The notes beneath the pieces are model-generated. The model was not told the DNA's origin. It saw nothing but the letters and a program-made list of their open reading frames with translations, and ran no database searches. The position numbers and the translations under genes were made by a program. From positions 33,437,209-33,501,208 of the forward strand of contig CP114482.1 of assembly GCA_027186245.1 (NCBI GenBank): a stretch of 64,000 bases of DNA, written 5' to 3'. Shown in pieces: positions 37,841 through 48,769 of the stretch. Positions within the stretch are counted from its first letter, which is position 1. Each line of letters opens with the position of its first letter. This stretch comes from Coriaria nepalensis (lineage: Eukaryota > Streptophyta > Magnoliopsida > Cucurbitales > Coriariaceae).

Positions 37841-40000
37841 GAACTACGTTCATTTCCAACTTTGATAATTGCTACTGACGAGCATTGACCATGCGTGAAT
37901 GCATGAATTCTGTATTCACGGTGTGGGGGCACCTAACGTTTGTAGAGGAATTAGACCAGGATCTTCTCCTTAAAACTCCAATTAAATTGCACACATCTAA
38001 TACGTTTCAGTACATTACGGTAGACAATGTTTCAAAAAATCGAGTGGAGCCATTAATTGTCCATGATGAACCATTATCAAAAGAAGTCCGGAAAGAATAT
38101 GCATTATTTTTGTTCACAATAGTTAGCATCAAAAGGAAACTGCTATGCATGTTGGAGTTGTAATTGTAAGTGTAGTAAAGAAGAATAACATAGAATTGTG
38201 TGATCTATCTATGGTCTGGTGGAATTATCGGACATCATATGAAGAGGTGGTCGTTTGACTTTTCTTATACACTATAGTGAGATTGGCTCTCTCTATGCTT
38301 CTTAACACGAATGGTCAAACCCCTAGAGCCAAAAAATTGAGACTAAGGATATACAATCCCACGAGATCTTTGGCTTGTGAGTAATAATTCCACGAAACCA
38401 ATGAGCAGACAATGCTTACTGTTGAAACGTAGTGGCGGTGAAAGTTGAAACGTGCACATTGGATATCCACTAGATTTTGGCCATCTCCAACGGACACGAC
38501 TAAAGCTACCATGTTAAAAAAGGAGATCGAAATGAAGAAGGTGGTAGGAGTAAAAATGAAGGGGTGTGTGGAACAAGTGTCATAGTCAGATAGGCAATGC
38601 ATCGTGGGTTATATGTCTGCTTAAATTGGTAGATTTTAGGTAGTTGACATGACGACACAATCGTATTGAATTGGCATGGTGGGAGTCGAGCAAGAATATT
38701 ATGTGGCATTACCAAATGATTGTTACTAGCGGGTATTGGTCCCTTTTTGTTTTGTCTAGAGTGAATTAAGGCTTTTAACAACATCTGAGACTAACATTTG
38801 TAGCGAAGTCGATTATTTTCATAGGTTATTAAGGGTATTGTATTATCTCAAAATAGATGTCATAGACTTAAACTATTCGTGCTGCATCGAGCTTAATAGA
38901 GGTGATGAAAGGACGATTATGATGTTGGGCAATCTTGACAGGTGTCGGGCTCTTGGCAATTAAGTGTGGAATAGTATGACTGTCAACACTACGTGAAGAC
39001 AGGACCGATAAATGAGTCTATGACATCTAATTTAGATTTCTTTTTTCTTTTTTCTTTTAATGTAAGGGTTCTCAACAATGATAGACTTGGGTGCAGAGTA
39101 TCGATTCTACCTGAAGACACGACCGACAAATGATAACAGGTGTCGACCATGAAAGAAAATAGGATTTATATTAATTAATAAAAAGAGAAATAAATTCAAA
39201 ACATGGACTAAACTTTAGGCATGTATAAGTCAAGAAATGTGCTATAGCCAGTAAAAAGAAATGAGAAGTAAAGATTTTTAAGCAGTAAATACCTATTATT
39301 GTAGGCCCAGAAGTTGGTTGGACCAGAAGGCTATGCAAGAAGACCTCACAGATCGTCATGCATGGGATTACTCGTTATCATGTTAGTAACCTAATGAATA
39401 AGGTAAGTCCCTATAAGATTCGATCGGCCACTGAGTAGATAGATTCAAGAGAGATTAGCTCAGATATGTCGCGTGGTCAGAAGGTAGTGGATATCGCGCG
39501 CAAATGTAGAGAGCCGGAGTTTGACCTCAGATTTGGTGTCATTGACCGTAGGTATTGCTATACTCGATCAAAGTCATTGTAAGTTATCTTGTTGCTTAGT
39601 TAATAACTTTATTGTGCAGTCAATCGAAATTGCTATAAAGAACTAAGTTTAAATTAATGGACAAATAATATCGGTACAAATACTAATATTCCCCGATCTC
39701 ATAATGATTTACATTGATCACTATAAAATATATTTAGTTCTTTTTTTAGAAATTGGACTTTTGGATTTCTTCTTAATTTCGGCTAATCAATAATAAAAAT
39801 ATTTATTTTAACCCTCTATTTAGGATAGATTATTAGATGAGATACTTCCATCTAGTCGATCTAAAAATAAAGACCATTCCATCTCTGAAAGGGATAGTTC
39901 ATGTTTATTTTGACCTTTCCATAAACACCCATTCAATACTGTAACGTTGTCACTCTTCTTTATTTATTTATTTTTATTTGTGGTTCAAAATACACTCACT
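37841..40000. other. Unassigned transposon-rich DNA
   Basis: Holds short frames (for example the ATG at 37888) with no recognised domain. I see no transposase or gag-pol block. Part of the repetitive interior between the MULE transposase and Ulp1-like remnants. Confidence 0.45.
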
Positions 40001-40009
40001 TCTGATGCT

Positions 40010-41340
40010 AATTTCAGCCATGCATGCACATTGGGGTTCATGATCCAAATATATAATAATCGTTATTCAATCGCCCCTCTGTATACTTTAATTGGAGGTC
40101 GTGACCATCCTATTTATAACATGATATTCAAGCCGATAAATAACCGACAAAGTATGAAATAAGAACTGTGCCATAAAAAGAAAAATACTATATAACATGT
40201 ATGATATATATCGACTAATGATTTTTCAAAGAAAATGAGAATAGATGATACATGATTGCTATTTAGAAGAAAGGATCGACGGTCAAAAAACCAATTATAG
40301 TTCAGAATCAATTCCTTTAATCGACTGGTCAGTAATATGTTGGCTTGATCCGTGTTAATACTGCAAAAATTTAGATGCTCTTAAGTTGTTCTGCAATAGG
40401 AGTTTTCCATTTCAGTAAACATGATATAATATGTAAGTTGATTATCCTCGAATGCGATATTGTACTTTATTAGTTCAATGTATTATAATCTTGTCTCCTA
40501 ACACAACTCTTGTATCTCGTCCAGATGAAATGTCATTTTTAAAGTTCGAAGTATTCCCATGTAAGTTTAAGAAACAATATGGGCGATTAAGGTATGTTTG
40601 TACTTTATAGTTCTATTGCTTATGCTACTGGGTACCGAACAAAAAATTATCGAGAAATGATTGATAAGACATGGAGGGTGACCTGTTAATATACTTCGTA
40701 AGTTAAATGGGTCTTTAATGTGATCAAAGACATGTCTAACAAGTGGACTAGTAACAATATGCTATTGATAGTTAAAAACGGAGGAGAACTAAATTGTATT
40801 GAGACGTGTGAGTCAATATGAACCGGTTAGGACCGAGTGGCCTGTTTCGTTCTAATTCTTAGAATGACCATGTATATGGTATGCTATTACTTTTTTTTAT
40901 TTCTTAGATCGAGACAAGTGCGGTTTACTCACCTTTCTAAATTCAACAATGAGTTTTAAAACCACCTACGAACCAACGATAGATGATGGATATTTATGAG
41001 AAAGAATCGAACATGAGGTAATATTATCTCTCTTAAGTTTATAGTAACGAACCACCTACACGTTTAATGTATTTTTTTAATTTTTATTCTTGCCAGTGCT
41101 AATGCTACCCCCCACACTTAACATGAGTCGATAATGCTACCACTTGCATGCTTAACATTTCGAGAAAGGATCGATAAAATGCATATGGTGGTTGTTTATT
41201 GTGATCAATCATAGGGCTAATGAATGGGCAAGAAACAACCGATTATTGATCGTTAAAAACAGTTGAGAACAGATTTGTACTAAGATGAGGGGCTCAATAT
41301 GAACCAATGCGCACACCATGTTCAGGCGGTCCCTACTATG
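40010..41340. repeat. Long diverged repeats B (40010-40340), A (40440-41030) and partial A (41100-41340)
   Basis: These match, in blocks, 36790-37080 (B) and 34330-35000 (A). The order here is B then A. The partial third A copy at 41100-41340 retains CGAGAAAGGATCGATAAAAT and a GTTAAAAAC(A)GTTGAGAAC-type phrase. Confidence 0.65.
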
Positions 41341-42790
41341 TATTAAAATGACCTCCAAAATGTCATTGGTTGGTCCTTAAGAATTGTTAACTGCACAGAT
41401 CAACATCAGATCATGATCTATACCAGTAGTGGAATTTTTTAATGCCTGTACTCATTTACCCATACCCTGGAAAAAGAGGACATTGGTAAATTTGCATTAC
41501 GAAAGTTGCTCATTCATCGGATGCTCTTAGTACTCATTGAGCCATACCTTACATGAAATTTTGCAGGCGAAGGCAGAAGAGCTTGTAATGCATACCAACG
41601 ATTACCCATACAACTCTAGGAACATATTATATTTTGATAGAAACCCTTAAATGGCTACTGTTATTCTTCCCATATATCATTTATTTAGTATCTGGGTTGT
41701 GGGAATCTGACACAGATTGCAAGGAGTCGGACAGTCAAATTAGATCAACGGGCAATCAATTCAACCGAACAATCCAGCCCAACTGTGTTATGCAATAATG
41801 ACTGCTACCTCTGCCTTTCTATGATACCTGAGAATCCTGGTAGAAGATTTTTTGGATGCCTAAAGTACAATGTAAGAAATCTGGCGGATTTCTTGACATA
41901 ATACTAATGTCCCGGGGAATAGAGTGGAGGTATCCAACCTGCTACACCCCACAAAAATCTTGTTGTGCTGAGAAATCTTGTTGTGCTGAGAAATCTCTTG
42001 ATATTTAAGAATATTCTTACTCAGTAGTCATAGTTTAAATGGTTACTTAATATTATTCCTAAAAAGGAGGTCAGGCGTTTGAGCCTTACAAAATCTTTCT
42101 AGGGCTTGATTTGTTTTTTAACAAAAAAAGTTTATGTTTTGGGTCTCAAGGCATTTGGCCAATCGACCAAATATGCCGCTGTCCGAAAGTCTGCTTCATC
42201 CATTATAGCTTGATAAGTTGAGCGATCAATGCATCAGTAGAACTTTGGGTCAAACTACCTTCGTAAAGAATGTGGGCAAGTCCAATGTTGGACGGTTAAG
42301 CAGTACAATCAACCATATTGGCCGATCGACCGTCTTGACCCTCCTGGCAGGTCGTATTGCCACCTAAATCGGTTGATTGGTCATCGAAATAGGGTAGTTA
42401 CATCTCTACCGAATGGCTTTCCAACTCAAGCCTCTCTCACACAGGGCTAAGAGGTTGTTGAGTAGGAGATAATTCAAGCTGATCACCCTCTTGGCATTTG
42501 CCGAGGCTATGATTATGCAATTAACGTGTAGACATCATAGCAATAAGTCCTACTGGGAGTGCCAATTTATTGACACTCGTGGAGAAAAAATGGTTGTATA
42601 CCACGCGGTGATATTATGAATATAAGCTGTGAGGTATACCGTGCGGTTACTCGAAGTTATGAAATTCAAAATTGCAAAGGCATAAATGCACGAGATCTTT
42701 ACTAATTGGAAAACCCTGCATATGCAACTCTTCAAAATGATGTAAGTTGTGAAATTGTTAAAAAATTATTTGAATTATATCATATTAATT
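41341..42790. other. Unassigned intergenic/transposon DNA
   Basis: No gene recognised. Contains an 18-21 bp tandem duplication of AAATCTTGTTGTGCTGAG near 41956-42000. Confidence 0.45.
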
Positions 42791-42799
42791 GTCTTTGCC

Positions 42800-43265
42800 T
42801 AATTGTTAAAATGGTTTGTTCCAACACGTGGATGCGTACATGCATTTACTGAGGATGAGGCAAGCAAAATTCAATGACGTGCTCAACCAGGACTCTTCCT
42901 TCGTTGATTATGTTTTCATAGAATACATGACATTTTATTGGGATTGTGCATTTAAGAAACTAACTAAGGTGGCACGAGAAAAAGAAGAATTTGGGTTCAA
43001 CACTCTCTTCTATAAGTATGTGGTCGGATAGAAGCTTGTCGGAGGATGTAGATGGACATTGGAGGGCGTTGGTTGTTGACATACTAGAGAGGATGATAAG
43101 TGCTTTGCACAACTTGTCATCAAACATTAGTTGGGGTAAATTCAAGACAACGGTCAAACTGATGTGCATGATGCTCTCGTATTTGCTCAGGATTGTCTAG
43201 TCGGAGTTCACCATTGAGCCATTCAAAGTGGATGTGATGAAAAGCTTGCCTGAAAATAGTACATC
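42800..43265 (+). pseudogene. Ulp1-type (C48) cysteine protease-like remnant
   Basis: The first frame (ATG at 42816) encodes VDAYMHLLRMRQAKFND and FKKLTKVAREKEEF, the region that precedes the catalytic core in plant transposon Ulp1-like proteins. After a frame change at about 43025 it continues VDGHWRALVVDILERMI and MLSYLLRIV. GHW resembles the catalytic-His 'HW' motif and VVDI the following strand. Frameshifts and truncation make it non-functional. Such domains occur in MULE-borne genes, which fits the MULE transposase remnant to the left. Confidence 0.55.
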
Positions 43266-43269
43266 TCGT

Positions 43270-44034
43270 TAATGATAATAATATACTACTATTCCGCTCC
43301 CAGATAACTATTAAGAAACATAATATAAACATAGTAGAAGGAATATTTAAATTTTATTTTGGATCATTTCATCTCTGCTTGAGATACTTTGGAAGACAAG
43401 TGCTCCTCCTATTACCGGAGAGATTGGAAGAGGTAGTCGATGGTTGCCATTAATGGTGGCAGCCATTGAAGACCTTCAAGCTCTTAAGTTTGGCTAGAAG
43501 TAGTTGTGACCTATAGCTTGAACATTAATTGGCAGCCAGGATGGAATCTTCTACCCTTGAGCTCACATTGGCATGTTTACATGGGAGGGAAACCCAACAG
43601 GTTTATGGGTTTGTTCTGAGAATTTGTTTTTGGGTTTTGGTTTATTGGGTTTTTTTTTCATGAAGAAAACTAATCTGATTGGTTTAAAGACCAAATTATT
43701 ATGCTCAAGATTTAAAGACCAATTTTTTTTTTTAAATAAAAATTAAATAATAAATACAACAAAATTATTATTGAAAAACTAAACTTCAAAAAAAAATCTG
43801 AAATAATTTTTCAAGAAGATAAAAAATACTCACAAATAAATAAGAAAAAGTACTTAATAAGAATCCAAGTGACAGACTTACTCATACACTGTAAGATAAG
43901 TGGTTATTAATGTCAATGGCGGTCATGTTTGTTCATATTTTTCAATAGGTGAAAGAATTGAAGGTGAGGTTGCAAATTTTTCTCTCCGTCTCACTCAAAA
44001 TCCCATTCTAAACCTCGTGTCAGCAATTTCAACA
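43270..44034. other. Spacer upstream of the TK/PPR locus
   Basis: The left half is transposon-like, the right half AT-rich with A-runs (43730-43830). The last ~100 bp should hold the promoter and leader of the chimeric gene. I did not find a convincing TATA box. Confidence 0.45.
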
Positions 44035-44351
44035 ATGAAGTCCCTTAAATCCCCTTCCTTTTCCACCTTATCTCCCTACCTACTCAAAAGAACCTCTCAT
44101 CCCTTCTTTTTCTTTACCTTCAAATCTACTCTCTGCAATCATCAATGGATCAAAGCCCTAAACTTTTCCACCCTAAAACCACCCATAAATTCGCTTTCCG
44201 AAATTCCAATTTGTTCAATCCATATTCGAACCATGCAAATAGGAGCATCTCTAATCCCACCTTCCGGTGAGATTCATGTGATAGATGGACCTATGTTTGC
44301 TGGAAAAATTACGACCCTTCGCCGGATTCAGTCTGAGAGCTGTAATGGCAG
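44035..44351 (+). pseudogene. TK1: Thymidine kinase (TK1) first exon with transit-like N-terminus
   Basis: From the ATG at 44035 (context AACAATGAAG) a basic, Ser/Phe-rich N-terminus leads into [14 protein letters not shown], the P-loop region of TK1-type thymidine kinases (normally GPMFAGKTTTLLRRIQ). Here the Thr after the P-loop Lys is Ile (AGKITTL) and one Leu of TTLLRR is missing. The exon ends NGR at a GT donor (44352). Plant TK1b enzymes are organelle-directed, so the N-terminus is plausibly a real transit peptide. The kinase part cannot work alone. The exon can splice in phase either to the PPR exon (44736) or to the decayed TK exon 2 (47418). Confidence 0.8.
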
Positions 44352-46875
44352 GTTGGTACTTTTTCCCACTTCTGCTTTAGTTTCTTAGCTTCATACTTGG
44401 GCTTGGAATGTTGATGTGTTTATTCAATTCTAGGTGCTACTGAATGAATGCTTAGCGTCATATTGAAATCGTATCTTCTTCTTCTTCTTCTTATTTTTAT
44501 TTTTTTTTCAAAAATTTCAGTGTCTAACATGGACATGATATATGCTTTTGTGTAAACTTGAAGCGTTGTTTATCATATTTGTTCGTACTTGTTGCATTAT
44601 ATTTCAAGAATGTGAGGCATATATTAGATATGGATACACGTGCATTTTGAGAAAACTGGCTTTTCTTCTCCCATTAGGTTTGTCAAGTAGTCGAAGTATA
44701 TAGTAATTGTTGCTTTTCAAACCTATATTATACAGGGCTGTTGCAGTAAGAGAGTCAAACAAGTACACAAGATATGATAGTGATACAGTCTTGAGTGATA
44801 ATGGGTCGGAGTCCGAGACCGAATGGGGATGTTTGCTTAAACCTTTCGACCTCAAAAAGCTTAGAAAGTCATTCACTCAAATCAGCCCTTTTCAGTTATG
44901 TAAATTGCTACAACTACCCATTGATGTACCCACTTCAATGGATATATTTGAGTGGGCAGGTGCACAGAAGGGCTATTGCCATTCATTTGATGTATACTAT
45001 GTAATAATTAATAAGCTAGGAGCAGCTAGGGAGTTTAAGGTTATTGATAATTTATTGATGCAGATGAAACAAGATGGGATTGGTTTTAAGGAATCCATTT
45101 TCATATTAACAATGAAACACTATGGGAGAGCAGACCTGCCGGGACAGGCAACACGATTGCTATTAGATATGCGTAATGTATTTTCATGTGAACCCACCTT
45201 TAGATCTTATAATGTTGTTTTGGACATACTGGTTTCTGGTAATTGCCCTAAAGTTGCACCAAATATTTTTTATGAAATGTTGAATAAGGGCATATCTCCT
45301 ACTGTTTACACATTTGGCGTGGTAATGAAAGCTCTTTGTATGATCAATGAAGTGGATTCTGCATGCTCGCTTCTTAGGGACATGACTAAACATGGGTGTG
45401 TTCCCAATTCAGTGGTTTACCAGACACTGATACATGCACTTTCGAAGAACAATAGAGTTAATGAAGCGATGAAATTGTTGGAGGAAATGTTTCTGATGGG
45501 TTGCGAACCAGATGTTCAAACCTTCAATGATGCAATCCATGGCCTTTGCAAGGTTAATCGTATTAATGATGCGGCAAAATTGGTTGATCGAATGCTTCTC
45601 CGTGGTTTTACCCCTGATAGTGTAACGTATGGTGTCTTAATGCATGGATTGTGCAAATATGGACAAGTTGATGAAGCAAGGGCGTTACTGAACAAGGTGG
45701 CCTGCCCAAGTTCCGTGCTCTTCAATACGATAATCAATGGATACGTGATGAGTGGACTGTTTGATGAAGCTAAGGCTGTTGTTGAACATGGGATGTTAGA
45801 TTATGGGCTTGAGCCTGATGTTTTTACATACAACATTTTGATTCATGGCATATGTAAGAAGGGGTTTCTTGGTTCAGCTATAGAGATGGTAAATGAGATG
45901 ACAATGAAGGGTTGTAGGCCCAATGTAATTACTTACACGATTTTGATTGATAGGCTCTGCAAGAAGGGGCGACTTTTTGAAGCAAATCGTATTTTAGAGG
46001 ATATGTTAGCCCAAGGACTGAGCTTGAATACCGTGGGATACAATTGCCTAATATGTGCTTTATGCAAGAATGAAAAGGTTTCTGAAGCTTTAGTAATGTT
46101 TGGTGAAATGGGTACCAAAGGATGCAAGCCTGACATTATTACATTTAATACACTAATAAATGGCCTTTGCAAGGTTGAGAAAATGGAAGAGGCCTTTGGA
46201 TTATATCATGATATGTTATTGCAAGGGGTTATTTCCAATACTGTTACTTACAACACCCTCATCCATGCTTTACTTAGAAGAGGCTCGATCCAAGAAGCGC
46301 TTATGCTTGTAAATGATATGTTGTTTAGAGGATGCACTCTCGACAAAATTACTTACAATAGCCTAATCAGAGGATTATGTAGAGCTGGGGCTATTGATAA
46401 GGGACTGGGGTTATATGAGGAGATGATGAGAAATGGACTTAATCCCGATCCTATATCATGCAATATTCTACTCAATGGTCTCTGTAAATCGGGCAAAGTA
46501 CACAATGCATTTGAAGTGCTTAAATATATGATTTATAGGGGTTTTACACCTGATATTGTTACTTACAACTGCTTGATGAATGGTTTGTGCAAGATAGGAC
46601 ACATTGGGGAGGCTTTGAATCTATTTAAAAGATTACAAGACGAAGGTATATGCCCTGATGCTGTAACCTATAACACGTTAATCAGTTGGCATTGCAAAGA
46701 GGACCTGATGAATGATGCATGTTTACTTTTATATAGAGCTGTGGAGAATGGGATAAGACCTACTGATGTGACTTGGCATGTTCTAGTTAGCACTTTGTTA
46801 AAAGAAAATAACAAGGAGAGTCCAACTTTCTCCTACAATCAGGATGGATTTGCTTCCTTCTTTGAAGTAACTTGA
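44035..46875 (+). CDS. MTL1: P-class PPR protein, MTL1/At5g64320-like, apparently started by a thymidine-kinase-derived first exon
   Basis: The PPR frame runs to the TGA at 46873-46875 and holds about 17 P-type repeats of 35 residues, with one short repeat of 31 (LNKVACPSS region). Sequence blocks such as [19 protein letters not shown] and [12 protein letters not shown] match the plant family of At5g64320 (MTL1, needed for mitochondrial nad7 translation and splicing). No ATG precedes 44938 in this frame, which is too late. A splice acceptor at 44735 joins in phase with a donor at 44351/44352 ending a TK1-like first exon (ATG 44035). Exons 44035-44351 and 44736-46875 would give 818 aa. Residues 1 to about 85 are Ser/Lys/Phe-rich and transit-peptide-like. 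About 95-127 are TK-like, and MTL1 similarity starts near 130. The fusion model is inferred; the PPR identity is firm. Confidence 0.8.
44736..44803 (+). other. Duplicate of TK exon 2 start, fused in frame to the PPR ORF
   Basis: Bases 44726-44804 align without gaps to 47408-47486, including TATTATACAG at the acceptor and CACAAGATAT inside, at roughly 70% identity by eye. The reading frame is the same: [12 protein letters not shown] here against VAIIKSNKDTRY in the TK copy downstream. The similarity stops where the MTL1-like ESETEW sequence begins. Confidence 0.75.
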
Positions 46876-47417
46876 AATAATGGTACAATTAAAGGTAATC
46901 TGTTGAAATGTTGTGTAATGTACACTATGTTTGGGCTTCTGTCTGTGATTACACTTAAGTTATTACCATATGCTCTTTTAAATACCTAAAAAAAAAAAAA
47001 TTATTCATTGAAGTCTGAGAAGTGGCATCTACTTTTGTAATACAAAACCTAGTATTTTGCCAAAGTTGAATGCTTAAGATTCTTTTTTTTTTTCTTTCAA
47101 GAATTTAAGTCGATATATTATTTTACATTCAAAATGATGAAAGTCTAGAACCCAAAACTCACTGCCCTATTTGTGCAATTTATTATTTTGCTTGCCCTTT
47201 TATGAGCTATTGTTGGAAGGATGATATATTGTTTTGCGCTATTGGTTATATCTATAAAATTATTATTATGAAGCATCTATTAAAAGTGACATGTGAGCAT
47301 TTTGGGGACAACTGATACTCATTCTGCAGTAAAATTAGCTAACTGCTCTTATTAACTCATTTACTGCCTTAGCAAGTTTTGTTAAATATTTATTGTTTGT
47401 TAAACAGTATTATACAG
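46876..47417. other. PPR 3' flank / former TK intron
   Basis: AT-rich non-coding sequence with A- and T-runs. It should hold the 3' UTR of the PPR gene and ends at the TK exon 2 acceptor (TATTATACAG). Confidence 0.6.
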
Positions 47418-48400
47418 AAGCGTTGCAATCATAAAGTCAAACAAGGACACAAGATATGGATTGGATTCAATTGTGACCCATGATGGTTTGTAGTTGCCTT
47501 GCTGGGCATTAACTACGTTGTCATCTTTTAAACAGAAAGTCGGGCCTGATGCATATGAACAGGTATCTGTATGTTTGTCTCTTTGTAATGTCAATTCAAA
47601 ACCCCAGTTTGAGTCTATCTATGACCCTGTTTGGATCAACAAATTTCAAGTTTTCTTAAACTCATTCAAATTGCAACACAGTCTAAAGAAAGTACATTTT
47701 TTCAAAGCTCAAGTTTACATAATGCCAATACTAAATTCAAAACTCAACTTTCCAACCAATTAGTATTACATGTTTACTTTTAAACTTGTATTTTAGTTAC
47801 TTACATGAGACGTAGTGGCAGCTAGATGTATTCCAATATTGATGAAGCACAATTCTTTGAAGACCTTTATGACTTCGGTCGTGAAGCTGCTGATAATGAT
47901 GGAAAAACAATTATTGTTACTGGACTGGATGGTGACTACTTAAGGTAAATTTACTTTACTGTAGTACCCCTTTTGAGGTTACTGTAGTACACCCCCTGTT
48001 GAGGCTATGCCCATTATGCCAATTGCTTCCTTTTTTAAGAAATTCTTAGACAAAGCTAGTCCATGTGCAAAATCCTATAAAGTAGTTATGATTAGTCTAG
48101 TCCTCATGGACGGAGATAATTAAAATCTAAATTGAATTTGTTGGAAGTTTTATGATCCTTGAACAGGAGCTTTGGTTATGTACTAGATATAATTCCCCTT
48201 GCTGATTCTGTAACCAAATTAACAGCTAGATATGAGGTCAGTGGGAAATGAGCTTTCTTTACACTAAGAAAGATGGAATTGATCGGGGGTGCTGATGTGT
48301 ACATGCCTGTATGTTGCCATCACTATGTCAGCGGACAATGAGTCATGGAGGCAGCCAGAATCGTGGTGCAATCAAAGAATGTCCAATGTGCCTCTTTTCA
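47418..48400 (+). pseudogene. TK1: Thymidine kinase (TK1) exons 2 to end, decayed
   Basis: Remnant exons lie at 47418-47562, 47822-47944 and 48167 to about 48400, each still bounded by AG/GT sites. Exon 2 encodes VAIIKSNKDTRYGLDSIVTHDG, then a TAG, then LPCWALTTLSSF. Exon 3 has a frameshift before [12 protein letters not shown] and keeps [11 protein letters not shown]. The last exon keeps [20 protein letters not shown], then reads VSGK*AFFTLRK with the zinc-site Cys replaced by Ser, a stop and a missing segment, followed by ELIGGADVYMPVCCHHYVSG and a stop in place of the normal continuation. TK1 phosphorylates thymidine; this copy cannot. The PPR exon separates it from its first exon. Confidence 0.88.
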
Positions 48401-48769
48401 TAGCTTAGTAAAAATGTTGTAATAGAGAAATTCTAGTAGTCAGTAAAATAGTGCTGTATGTGTTTGAGTAAAGTCGAGAAGATGTAGGAATTTGGAGGGA
48501 ATTTAGGGTTATTTACTTATTTTCTTGGAGGAAAAAGCTAGCCGCTCTCAGCATGCTACCGTTCTGATAATCTTGGGGCTGCTGCCCGGTGTCGTATCTC
48601 ACTGGCAATCTGCCGCAGGGTTGTTTGCGATTCTTTCTCCATCCTGCTGAAGATTTTCTTTCTTTCTCTCCGTGGCCAAGTGTAAATCAGAATACCTGTT
48701 CGTCTGATAGAGAGGCTTCTTAGGTTTGATAAAGAGTTTTAGCAGGGGATATACTTCTAATGTGATTAA
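48400..48769. other. TK pseudogene 3' flank
   Basis: No gene. Likely old TK 3' UTR, then unassigned sequence up to the LINE. Confidence 0.5.

Larger units (their letters stand above)
32450..43270 (+). mobile_element. Possible large MULE with C-terminal Ulp1-like gene, heavily decayed
   Basis: A MULE transposase remnant at the left (32.4-34.1 kb) and an Ulp1-protease-like remnant at the right (42.8-43.26 kb) lie in the same orientation, separated by about 8.7 kb of non-coding, internally repetitive DNA. MULEs carrying Ulp1-like protease genes are known in plants (Kaonashi/KI-MULEs, and CUMULE in cucurbits). I did not identify the terminal inverted repeats, so a single element is only a hypothesis; two or more nested elements would look the same. 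Confidence 0.35.

Noticed and set aside
37885..38163. 92-codon frame near the tandem array
   Set aside because: No recognised domain, sits in repetitive DNA; not supported as a gene.
43900..44034. Extension of the TK exon upstream to 43900
   Set aside because: That frame opens with GTG; the first true in-frame ATG is 44035, in good context.
44938..44940. Internal ATG as the PPR start
   Set aside because: It would remove the conserved LLKPFDL/FQLCKLL block shared with MTL1-type proteins.
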